Assembly (NCBI GenBank): GCA_031414805.1
Contig: JANOQJ010000015.1
Coordinates: 1 to 64,000, forward strand
Source: JAAFIW01 sp031414805
Lineage (GTDB): Bacteria; Pseudomonadota; Gammaproteobacteria; Burkholderiales; Burkholderiaceae_C
DNA length: 64,000 nucleotides
Direction: 5' to 3'
The notes below the pieces were generated by a model that saw only the letters and a program-made list of their open reading frames with translations, was not told where the DNA came from and did no database searches. The position numbers and the translations under genes are program-made. Below, one piece after another: positions 49,400 through 56,272 of the stretch. Position 1 is the first letter of the stretch. Each line of letters starts with the position of its first letter.

Positions 49400-50101
49400 T
49401 CAAGCCGTCAAGTCAAATACGAGTACTTCGGCCTGCTGCCCTTGTGAAAGCTGCACCAGGCGCTCCTGTTGTAGTAGCACGGCATCGCCGGTGGACAAGT
49501 TTTGTCCGTTGACTTGCAACTGACCCTTAATCAGGTGCACATAGGTTTTGCGCGCGGGGTCCAGATCAAGCTGGGCCGCTTCATTGCCATCAAACAGCCC
49601 CGCGTACATGCGTGCATCGGCATGAATCGTCACGCTGTCTTGCGCGCCGTCGGGGCTGGCCACCAGGCGCAGGGTGCCGCGCTTTTCAGTGTCAGCAAAG
49701 GTCTTCTGCTCGTAGCTGGCGGGAATGCCGCGCACGTTGGGCTCAATCCAGATTTGCAGGAAATGCGTGTGCTGGTCGCGTGCGTGGTTCACCTCGCTGT
49801 GCTGCACGCCGTTGCCCGCACTCATGCGCTGCACGTCGCCGGGTGGAATGCCTTTGACATTGCCCAGCGTGTCTTTGTGGCCCAGGTTGCCTTCCAGCAC
49901 GTAGCTGATGATTTCCATGTCTTTGTGGCCGTGCGTGCCAAAGCCGGTGCCGGGGGCAATGCGGTCTTCGTTGATCACGCGCAGGTTGCCAAAAGCCATG
50001 TGGGCCGGGTCGTGATAGCCCGCAAACGAAAAGCTGTGGAATGACTTGAGCCAGCCGTGGTCGGCAGCGCCACGGTCAGCAGATTTGCGGAGGGTCAACA
50101 T
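49400..50101 (-). CDS. Pirin-family protein (YhaK-like)
   Basis: 233 residues from the ATG at 50101. SFSFAGYHDPAHMAFGNLRVINEDRIAPGTGFGTHGHKDMEIISYVLEG and MSAGNGVQHSEVNHARDQHTHFLQIWIEPN are the bicupin pattern with metal-binding His residues. E. coli YhaK belongs here. It likely forms an operon with the other pirin gene, and faces a divergent LysR gene. Confidence 0.9.
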   Translation of the reverse strand: MLTLRKSADRGAADHGWLKSFHSFSFAGYHDPAHMAFGNLRVINEDRIAPGTGFGTHGHKDMEIISYVLEGNLGHKDTLGNVKGIPPGDVQRMSAGNGVQHSEVNHARDQHTHFLQIWIEPNVRGIPASYEQKTFADTEKRGTLRLVASPDGAQDSVTIHADARMYAGLFDGNEAAQLDLDPARKTYVHLIKGQLQVNGQNLSTGDAVLLQQERLVQLSQGQQAEVLVFDLTA

Positions 50102-50209
50102 GGTTCGGGTTCCTTTCAAGCAGGTTGAAGAATCAGGTGAATCGAATGTAGGGCGTTCAATCGTTCAAATCAATCCGCTTTATCTGTACACATCGTTCAT
50201 AATTTTCGA

Positions 50210-51154
50210 ATGATGAAAGTCTCCAATCCACCCGCCCTGGCACAAACCCTCACCCCCGACGCCCTGGCGCTGCTAGACACCATTGCCACCCAGGGCAGCT
50301 TTGCCGCCGCTGCACGCGCCATGGGCCTGGTGCCCAGCGCGCTGACCTACCGCGTACGCCAGATCGAAGACGCGCTGGATGTGCTGCTGTTTGACCGCAG
50401 CGCACGTACCGCCGTGCTCACCCCGGCGGGTCAGGAACTGCTGCGCGAAGGCCAGCGCCTGTTGCGCGAGCTGGATGCCGTGGCCCACCGCGTCAAGCGC
50501 GTGGCCACGGGCTGGGAGCCGCAGTTCACGGTGGCTATCGACAGCATCATGTGCATGACCACGGTGATGGAGCTGGCGCAAGACTTTTTCGCCCTCGGCG
50601 CGCCCACGCGCCTGAAGCTGCGCGAAGAAACCCTGTCGGGCACCTTGGCGGCGCTGACCAGCGGCCAGGCCGACCTGGCCATCGGCGTGGTGCTCGACGC
50701 GTCTGACAACGCCAGCCTGCAACACCGCGCGTTGGGCCAGGTGCCTTGGGCCTTTGTGGTCGCACCACACCATGCGCTGGCCCACTTGCCCGAGCCATTG
50801 AGCGACGAGGTGATTGCCCAGCACCGCGCGGTGGCCGTGGCCGACTCGGTTCAGCGGGGTACAGGCTTGAGCGTGGGCCTGCTGGGCGGACAAGACGTGT
50901 TCACCGTGCCCAGCATCAGCGCCAAGCTGCAAGCGCAGCTGCGTGGTCTGGGCTGTGGTTTTCTGCCGGAAGCCATGGTGCAGCCCTACCTGGAATCAGG
51001 CCGCCTGGTGCGCAAAACCGTGCGAAGGCAAAACCGCCTGTCGCGGGTTTGCTATGCGTGGGCGAGCCAACCAGCAGCAGCGCAGGGCAAGGCGCTGGGC
51101 TGGTGGCTCACGGCGCTGGAAAGTCCCAAGACAAGGCAGGCGTTGTTGAGATAA
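50210..51154 (+). CDS. LysR-family transcriptional regulator
   Basis: 314 residues (ATG 50210 or 50213). The N-terminal HTH is LDTIATQGSFAAAARAMGLVPSALTYRVRQIEDALDVLLFDRSARTAVLTPAG, and the effector domain follows. It is divergent from the pirin pair, across about 110 bp, and probably regulates it. The ORF looks intact. Confidence 0.9.
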   Translation: MMKVSNPPALAQTLTPDALALLDTIATQGSFAAAARAMGLVPSALTYRVRQIEDALDVLLFDRSARTAVLTPAGQELLREGQRLLRELDAVAHRVKRVATGWEPQFTVAIDSIMCMTTVMELAQDFFALGAPTRLKLREETLSGTLAALTSGQADLAIGVVLDASDNASLQHRALGQVPWAFVVAPHHALAHLPEPLSDEVIAQHRAVAVADSVQRGTGLSVGLLGGQDVFTVPSISAKLQAQLRGLGCGFLPEAMVQPYLESGRLVRKTVRRQNRLSRVCYAWASQPAAAQGKALGWWLTALESPKTRQALLR

Positions 51155-51217
51155 ACACTGCCGACTTTTGAAAAACCACCCACGTTCAGTTAGCTTGGGT
51201 TCGTAAAAATCTCAACT

Positions 51218-51302
51218 TCCGTTCGGACTGAGCCGGTCGAAGTCCTCGCGAACCCTTCGACAGAGCCGTTGCTGAGCCCGTCGAAGGGCTCATGCGAACG
51301 GG
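51218..51302. repeat. Interspersed palindromic repeat (CCGTTCG / CGAACGG type)
   Basis: CCGTTCGGACTGAGCCGGTC continues to CGTCGAAGGGCTCATGCGAACGG; the inner GCGAACCCTTCGACAG and CGTCGAAGGGCTC pair. It resembles the outer element at 61166-61280. It fills most of the 228-bp gap between the LysR gene and the PIN gene, where I see no gene. Confidence 0.7.
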
Positions 51303-51382
51303 TCAAACTTCATCAACAAACTACTCCCGTTGCGGCCGCAAAGCCACCGTGCCACTCGCCTTGATCGCCTTAAACTTCCTCC

Positions 51383-51856
51383 ATGAAACCTCGCGTCTAC
51401 GTTGAAACTTCGGTCATCAGCTACATGGCGGCAGCCGCCAGCAAAGATGTGGTCAACGCTGCACGCCAGCAGTTGACGCGCCAATGGTGGCAGCAAGCCA
51501 GGCGATTTGAGTTGTGCACCTCGGCCCTGGTGTACGACGAAGCACGTCAGGGTGCCGCTGGTCAAGTTGCACGCCGATTGGCTTTGCTTGACAGCTTGCA
51601 GGTTCTGCCACCAGACCCGGCGCTGGGTGAAGTGGCGGGTGCGCTCATACGCGCAGCCGCCCTCCCAGAAAAGGCTGTTCGTGATGCGGAGCACATTGCG
51701 TTGGCAGCGATTCATCAAGTCACTTATTTGGTGACCTGGAACTTTCGCCATATCGCCAACCCGGTAACGGCTGGCAAGATTGATGCTGTACTGCGCCTTC
51801 TGGGCTACACACCTTCCGTGTTGTGTTCGCCAGAGCAGCTATTGGCCGACAATTGA
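51383..51856 (+). CDS. PIN-domain toxin (VapC-like)
   Basis: 157 residues. PIN acidic residues appear in YVETSVISYMAAAASKDVV, ALVYDEARQG and AVRDAEHIALAAIHQVTYLVTWNFRHIANPVT. The family is a metal-dependent RNase toxin. This subgroup is often encoded before its antitoxin, as here, with a 32-bp gap. The start is at the ATG with a weak ribosome site. Confidence 0.85.
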   Translation: MKPRVYVETSVISYMAAAASKDVVNAARQQLTRQWWQQARRFELCTSALVYDEARQGAAGQVARRLALLDSLQVLPPDPALGEVAGALIRAAALPEKAVRDAEHIALAAIHQVTYLVTWNFRHIANPVTAGKIDAVLRLLGYTPSVLCSPEQLLADN

Positions 51857-51888
51857 CTTATTGATCTGCATCGACCCCTGGAGCCATT

Positions 51889-52080
51889 ATGCGAACTGCC
51901 AAGCATTCAGACACTGTGATCGATCAGATTCGCGCTTACCGCGAACGCGAGGTCGCCCCGTTTGGCTACAGCGTTCAAGCCGCAGTGGCCGAGTTTGAGA
52001 AATTGCACCGCGAGTTAATGAAAACCCGTAGCTGCGAGCCCGTGCAGTCAACGGTAAAACGCCGAAGCGCCAAAAAGTGA
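51889..52080 (+). CDS. Putative antitoxin of the PIN toxin
   Basis: 63 residues (MRTAKHSDTVIDQIRAYREREVAPFGYSVQAAVAEFEKLHRE), basic at the end. Small helical protein of the kind seen after VapC-like toxins of this subgroup. The DNA-binding fold is not obvious. Partner role is from position. Confidence 0.6.
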   Translation: MRTAKHSDTVIDQIRAYREREVAPFGYSVQAAVAEFEKLHRELMKTRSCEPVQSTVKRRSAKK

Positions 52081-52087
52081 GTGCAAT

Positions 52088-52447
52088 CTGGCTGACACCT
52101 ACGATGCCAACGGCAACCTCACAAGCGACGGCTTGCGAACCTTTGAATACGACGAACCTAACCGATTAGCCAAATTCAATATCTTGAAAGACGGCGAAGC
52201 CGCATCGATCAATTCAGATCAATATACGCGCCGCAATTACGCGAAAATGACTGGGTTTAGTTTAATTTATGGAGTTATTTATTTAATCTTTGGAGCATGG
52301 GTTTATAACTCGTTAGCACCCGTTTCGTCCACTTTGGTGGCAATAATGGTTGCACCGTTAGCCGTGATCGCGCTACATTTTTTTCTTGCTTTTTTAGGCT
52401 ATATATCCATGCTTTTACACAAGAAGAGAAAAGCCAAAGATGGCTAA
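52088..52447 (+). pseudogene. Rhs YD-repeat remnant fused to a small membrane protein frame
   Basis: The frame contains LADTYDANGNLTSDGLRTFEYDEPNRLAKF, two YD-repeat units of an Rhs core (YDANGNLTSDG.RTF.YD..NRL). It then changes into a low-GC stretch coding for a 2-TM protein (ATG at 52247: MTGFSLIYGVIYLIFGAWVYN). No upstream Rhs core exists here; the antitoxin gene ends 8 bp before. So this is a relic of an Rhs tail region, with the membrane protein perhaps the toxin-tip or immunity part. Confidence 0.65.
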
Positions 52448-52456
52448 ACTTTAAAT

Positions 52457-52801
52457 ATGACATTGGAAAGCGCAGCGGTTTATTTACTCAGTTTTGTTGG
52501 ATTCGCTGCGGCTGGTCTCTTGCCATATCGATCCTGGTTGCTGATATTCGCGGTCGTAAAGAGCGAAGTGCCGCAGGTACGAAAGCGCTTGGTGGTTATC
52601 GTGGCTGCACTGGTCACCGCTGTTGCCTTGTGGAGCGAGATTCAGATCGGCAGTCGGGTCTTTAAATGCCTCACTGAAGCGTACTGCGGGCCAGGTGTCG
52701 CAAGTGGCTGGGGATATCTTGCGATGCTGGGTATCGTCTATGTTGTCTTTGAAACTCTGGGTTACTTGCTGCGCAAAGTTATCAAAGGCGAAGGCAGGTA
52801 A
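52457..52801 (+). CDS. Small membrane protein, possible Rhs immunity relic
   Basis: 114 residues with three hydrophobic segments (AAVYLLSFVGFAAAGLLPYRSWLLIFAVV; RLVVIVAALVTAVALWSEIQIG; GYLAMLGIVYVVFETLGYLL). No family recognised. It lies directly after the Rhs remnant on the same strand, the usual place of an immunity gene. Role is inferred from position only. Confidence 0.5.
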   Translation: MTLESAAVYLLSFVGFAAAGLLPYRSWLLIFAVVKSEVPQVRKRLVVIVAALVTAVALWSEIQIGSRVFKCLTEAYCGPGVASGWGYLAMLGIVYVVFETLGYLLRKVIKGEGR

Positions 52802-52812
52802 CTGGCTCATCG

Positions 52813-52855
52813 CTCCTAATTCAATAGCTTCTCCAGCAATCAATCCCTGGGCTAC
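52813..52855 (-). repeat. Dispersed 45-bp repeat, diverged copy
   Basis: CCTAATTCAATAGCTTCTCC followed by AGCAATCAATCCCTGGGCT, reverse orientation, with CTCCAGC for the core CTTGAGC. It lies in the 216-bp gap before the plsC-like gene. Confidence 0.6.
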
Positions 52856-53017
52856 AGCCCAGTTTGATCCCAAACCAGCGCTCCTGCCTCAAACCGTCCT
52901 GCCCTTGTTCCGTCTTCTCCTCCAAACTTGCCTCCAATGCATCCAGACGCTGGGCCAAGCCCTGGTGCGTGGCCAGCTGCCGCTTCGACGCCGCCAGCCG
53001 CGCATATCATCCCCGCC

Positions 53018-53629
53018 ATGCTTGCCAAACTCATGGGATGGTTTCTCTTAGGCCTCATCCGCCTGCTCACCGGCGCACAGGCGCGCTGGTATGGCTGCCC
53101 GCCCAAGGCGGAGCAGCGCATTTACTTTGCCAACCACCAAAGCCATGCCGACCTGCTGATGATGTGGGCGGCGCTGCCCGAAGAGCTGCGCGGGATCACG
53201 CGGCCCATTGCGGCCAAGGACTACTGGACGTCGTCACCGTTCAAGAAATGGGTGACCACCGCCGTGTTCAACGCGGTGTATGTGGAGCGCGAAAAAAAGG
53301 GCGACGAAGACCCGCTGCAGCCGCTGATTGACGCGCTGGCGCAGGGCGACTCCATCATTATTTTTCCCGAAGGTACGCGCGGCCATGCCGACGAGCCCAT
53401 GCCGTTCAAGGCTGGTCTTTACAACCTGGCCACCAAGTTTCCCAACGTGGTGCTGGTGCCCGCGTGGATCAACAACGTGCAGCGCGTCATGCCCAAGGGT
53501 GAGGTGGTGCCGGTGCCAATTTTGTGCTCGGTGACCTTTGGTGAGCCGGTGAAACTGGGCGAGCACGAAGAGCGGCGCGCGTTTCTGGACAGGGCGCGGC
53601 TTTCCATCATGGCGTTGCGGGAAATTTGA
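53018..53629 (+). CDS. 1-acyl-glycerol-3-phosphate acyltransferase (PlsC-like)
   Basis: 203 residues from the ATG at 53018. The acyltransferase motif is ANHQSHADLLMM (HX4D), with FPEGTRG and VLVPAWIN. The N-terminus is hydrophobic (GWFLLGLIRLL). It is not the plsC of the main lipid route necessarily; the pairing with a CdsA-like gene 1 bp downstream indicates a coupled phospholipid unit. Confidence 0.85.
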   Translation: MLAKLMGWFLLGLIRLLTGAQARWYGCPPKAEQRIYFANHQSHADLLMMWAALPEELRGITRPIAAKDYWTSSPFKKWVTTAVFNAVYVEREKKGDEDPLQPLIDALAQGDSIIIFPEGTRGHADEPMPFKAGLYNLATKFPNVVLVPAWINNVQRVMPKGEVVPVPILCSVTFGEPVKLGEHEERRAFLDRARLSIMALREI

Positions 53630-53630
53630 T

Positions 53631-54653
53631 ATGGACTGGTCATCACCTACCTTGCCGTTTCAAATGCAGAACTTCATGCGCTACCTCACGCCAGAGCAAC
53701 AGGTCGGCGCGCTGTTTGCCCTGGTGTTTGGCTTCTTGTTGATTTCCACCATCACCGTGTTTTTTCTGTCGCTGCGCGAGCGCGATGGGGATGCGGCCAG
53801 TGTGGCGCGCCACGCCCAGTTGCGGCACTACGGCAAGCTGCTGAACACCACCTGGTTGATGGTGGTGGTGTTCTGGCTGGGTTGGGCAGCAGGTAACACC
53901 GTGGCCACCATCTTGTTTGGTCTGGTGGCGTTTTTGGCGCTGCGCGAGTTCATCACCCTGTCGCCCACCCGGCGAGGGGACCACCGCAGCCTGGTGCTGG
54001 CATTTTTTGTGGTGCTGCCCATCCAGTTCTGGCTGGTGGTGACCGAGCACTTTGATTTGTTCACGGTGTTCATCCCCGTTTATGTGTTTTTGCTGATTCC
54101 GGTGGTCAGCGCGCTGGCCGACGACCCGCAGCGCTTCCTGGAGCGCAACGCCAAGCTGCAGTGGGGCATCATGGTCTGCGTCTACGGCATGAGCCATGTG
54201 CCCGCCTTGTTGCTGCTGGATTTCCCGGGCTACGAAGGCAAAAACGCATTCCTGGTGTTCTTTCTGGTGTTTGTGGTGCAAGGCGGCATGGTGGTGCAGC
54301 ACCTGGTCACACGGCACCTGGGGCGCGCGCCGAGTGCGCCCAAGATCAGCAGCACTTTTAACTGGCGCAGTTGGATGATTGGACTGGCCGTGGCCGGCTT
54401 GGCGGGCGGCATCTTCTCGCCGATCACGCCGTTCAAACCCGCGCAGGCGATTGCCATGGCCTTGATTGCTTGCATCGCTGGGTCGCTCGGGCATTTGGTG
54501 ATGAAAGCACTCAAGCGGGACCGTGGCATCACCAACTGGGGCAGCGAAGGCAAGTCGCTCACCGGGGCCAACGGCCTGCTGGACCGGGTGGATTCGCTTT
54601 GCTTTGCGGCGCCGATCTTTTTTCACTCGGTTCGATGGTATTTTGGAGTCTAG
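53631..54653 (+). CDS. Phosphatidate cytidylyltransferase-like membrane protein (CdsA family)
   Basis: 340 residues with seven or eight membrane segments. The C-terminal signature LMKALKRDRGITNWGSEGKSLTGANGLLDRVDSLCFAAP matches CdsA (KR..x..I KD.. LPGHGGxLDRxDS) but is diverged in the middle. It probably makes CDP-diacylglycerol from the PlsC-like product. The stop (TAG) lies at the edge of a dispersed repeat. Confidence 0.85.
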   Translation: MDWSSPTLPFQMQNFMRYLTPEQQVGALFALVFGFLLISTITVFFLSLRERDGDAASVARHAQLRHYGKLLNTTWLMVVVFWLGWAAGNTVATILFGLVAFLALREFITLSPTRRGDHRSLVLAFFVVLPIQFWLVVTEHFDLFTVFIPVYVFLLIPVVSALADDPQRFLERNAKLQWGIMVCVYGMSHVPALLLLDFPGYEGKNAFLVFFLVFVVQGGMVVQHLVTRHLGRAPSAPKISSTFNWRSWMIGLAVAGLAGGIFSPITPFKPAQAIAMALIACIAGSLGHLVMKALKRDRGITNWGSEGKSLTGANGLLDRVDSLCFAAPIFFHSVRWYFGV

Positions 54654-54693
54654 CCCTTGTGGATACTGCTCAAGCAGCTATTAATTTAATAGT
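54651..54693 (+). repeat. Dispersed 45-bp repeat copy (near consensus)
   Basis: TAGCCCTTGTGGATACTGCT followed by CAAGCAGCTATTAATTTAATAGT, forward. It gives the TAG stop of the CdsA-like gene and lies before ruvC. Confidence 0.95.
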
Positions 54694-54708
54694 GACTAAG
54701 GCGACTTC

Positions 54709-55257
54709 ATGCGGGTGCTAGGCATAGACCCCGGCTTGCAAACCACCGGCTTTGGCGTGGTGGACGTAGCAGGCCAGGCGCTGACCTATGTGGCCAGCGG
54801 CACCATCACCACCACCCACCTGCCACGCGGCGACTTGCCTGCGCGGCTCAAGGTGCTGTTTGACGGGATCAGCGAAGTGGTGACGCGCTACCAGCCCGAC
54901 GTGTCGTCGGTGGAAATCGTCTTCGTCAACGTGAATCCGCAAGCCACTTTGCTGCTGGGCCAGGCCCGCGGTGCCTGCCTGACTTCGCTGGTCAGTTGTA
55001 ATTTGCAGGTGGCTGAATACACCGCGCTGCAAATGAAAAAAGCCGTGGCCGGTTACGGCAAAGCAGGCAAAGCCGAGGTGCAGCAAATGGTCATGCGCCT
55101 GCTCAAGCTCCCCGGCCTGCCTGGCAAAGACGCCGCCGACGCGCTAGGCCTGGCGATCACGCATGCGCATGTGGGCGGCGCGATGCAGCGGCTGGCGGCG
55201 GCTGGACAGGTGCAGCGCAAGAGCAGCGGGATGTATGGGGGTGGGCGGAGTTATTGA
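54709..55257 (+). CDS. ruvC: Holliday junction endonuclease RuvC
   Basis: 182 residues. MRVLGIDPGLQTTGFGVVD holds the first catalytic Asp, VEIVFVNVNPQATLLLGQARG the Glu, and GKDAADALGLAITHAH the C-terminal Asp pair. It cuts Holliday junctions with RuvAB; ruvA and ruvB are not in the window. The tail VQRKSSGMYGGGRSY is basic. Confidence 0.95.
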   Translation: MRVLGIDPGLQTTGFGVVDVAGQALTYVASGTITTTHLPRGDLPARLKVLFDGISEVVTRYQPDVSSVEIVFVNVNPQATLLLGQARGACLTSLVSCNLQVAEYTALQMKKAVAGYGKAGKAEVQQMVMRLLKLPGLPGKDAADALGLAITHAHVGGAMQRLAAAGQVQRKSSGMYGGGRSY

Positions 55258-55283
55258 CTTGGTTTTTAAGTTAAATCGGGCTG

Positions 55284-55325
55284 TAGCCCCTGTGGATACT
55301 GCTGGAGCAGCTATCAAAACAATAG
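55284..55325 (+). repeat. Dispersed 45-bp repeat copy
   Basis: AGCCCCTGTGGATACTGCTG followed by GAGCAGCTATCAAAACAATAGT, forward, with TGG core variant. It abuts the 78-bp palindromic element downstream. Confidence 0.85.
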
Positions 55326-55352
55326 TCCTCAAAGGCGCCGGAAAGCCCGCAA

Positions 55353-55430
55353 TTGGGGTCAGAGTCCAATTTCGTATGGGTGATTCGTGCGCCAATGAAT
55401 ACCGCGTCCTGAATTGGAATCGGACCCCAA
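55353..55430. mobile_element. 78-bp palindromic element (MITE/REP-like), copy 1
   Basis: 19-bp terminal inverted repeats TTGGGGTCAGAGTCCAATT and AATTGGAATCGGACCCCAA around a 40-bp middle. Copies 2 (56188) and 3 (61341) have the same length. The 5' flank GCGCCGGAAAGCCCGCAA is shared with copy 2, so about 100 bp repeat directly. Such ends resemble REP elements mobilised in trans by tyrosine transposases; no transposase is in the window. Confidence 0.85.
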
Positions 55431-55437
55431 ATGCTCA

Positions 55438-55746
55438 TCACTGCACCAACGCCTCACGCATCACATCAGGGTGTTTGCGGGCAATTCGAATCAGCGCTTG
55501 CGCTGCGCCCGACGGTGATCGGCGGCCCTGCTCCCACTCTTGAAGGGTGCGTTTGGAAATGCTCAGGGCCAGTGCAAATTCGGATTGCGACATGCCTGTG
55601 CTCTGTCGGGCTTCAGTCACTTCGTTGACTTGAACCTGCGTGGTACGCGCGAAATTGCGTGCTTTCATCTGACGCACTGATGCCAGCAATTTCAGCCCGA
55701 GTTCTTCGCCAGAGTTTTTCGACGGCGTGGCCTTAGGTGTCGTCAT
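55438..55746 (-). CDS. XRE-family antitoxin
   Basis: 102 residues. The HTH is TGMSQSEFALALSISKRTLQEWEQGRRSPSGAAQALIRIARKHPDVM, in the C-terminal half, as in HigA/MqsA-like antitoxins. It follows and overlaps the toxin gene by 14 bp. The stop is 8 bp from the end of the 78-bp palindrome. Confidence 0.85.
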   Translation of the reverse strand: MTTPKATPSKNSGEELGLKLLASVRQMKARNFARTTQVQVNEVTEARQSTGMSQSEFALALSISKRTLQEWEQGRRSPSGAAQALIRIARKHPDVMREALVQ

Positions 55747-56053
55747 CTTCTATCTCCTTGCGGATTGCCTTCAATAAGTGGCCAGGAATCGAATCTTTTT
55801 CGGCCTTGGCGTAGACCAGCAGCATGCACAGCTCACTCGCCTCCAACCGACAAAAGTAGATCACTCGAACGCCACCCCGTTTGCCCATGCCGGGGCGCGC
55901 CCACCTGACTTTGCGGCAACCGCCGCTGCCTCGCACAACACTTCCCGCCTCGGGTTCTCCAGCTATCCATGCAAAGAATTCAAGCTGCTCCTCGGTAGAC
56001 CAAATCGCGGCTGCCTCTTCGACAAAAATTGGCGTTTCGTAGATGGTGAGCAT
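55733..56053 (-). CDS. RelE/HigB-2-type toxin, second
   Basis: 106 residues. MLTIYETPIFVEEAAAIWSTEEQLEF...KVRWARPGMGKRGGVRVIYFCR is homologous to the toxin at 16058-16369. It is intact and is paired with an XRE antitoxin here (a BrnA-type one there). It is bracketed by two direct copies of the 78-bp palindromic element. Confidence 0.85.
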   Translation of the reverse strand: MLTIYETPIFVEEAAAIWSTEEQLEFFAWIAGEPEAGSVVRGSGGCRKVRWARPGMGKRGGVRVIYFCRLEASELCMLLVYAKAEKDSIPGHLLKAIRKEIEDDDT

Positions 56054-56109
56054 TGTTGATGGTACGGCATTGACGTATTAACGGCAACACTTAAGCGCCG
56101 AACTGTCCT

Positions 56110-56155
56110 CCAGCCCATGTCAATCAAGCTCAAGCAGCTATCAAAACAGTAGTAC
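56110..56155 (+). repeat. Dispersed 45-bp repeat copy (rearranged)
   Basis: CAGCCCATGTCAATCAAGCT followed by CAAGCAGCTATCAAAACAGTAGT, forward, with TGCT altered. The end GCAGCTATCAAAACAxTAGT is shared with the copy at 55284, as part of the duplicated flank of the toxin pair. Confidence 0.75.
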
Positions 56156-56187
56156 TCCAGCCCTTGTACGCGCCGGAAAGTCCGCAA

Positions 56188-56265
56188 TTGGGGTCAGATT
56201 CCAATTTCGTATGGGTCATTCGTGCGCCAATGAATACCGCGTCCTGAATTGGAATCTGACCCCAA
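56188..56265. mobile_element. 78-bp palindromic element, copy 2
   Basis: TTGGGGTCAGATTCCAATTT begins and ACCCCAA ends the element. It differs from copy 1 in only a few positions. Like copy 1 it ends 8 bp before the stop codon of a minus-strand gene. Confidence 0.85.
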
Positions 56266-56272
56266 ATGCTTG

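Noticed and set aside
53643..54626. 327-residue minus-strand open frame
   Set aside because: Antisense to the CdsA-like gene; His/Gln-rich composition is what the complement of hydrophobic codons gives.
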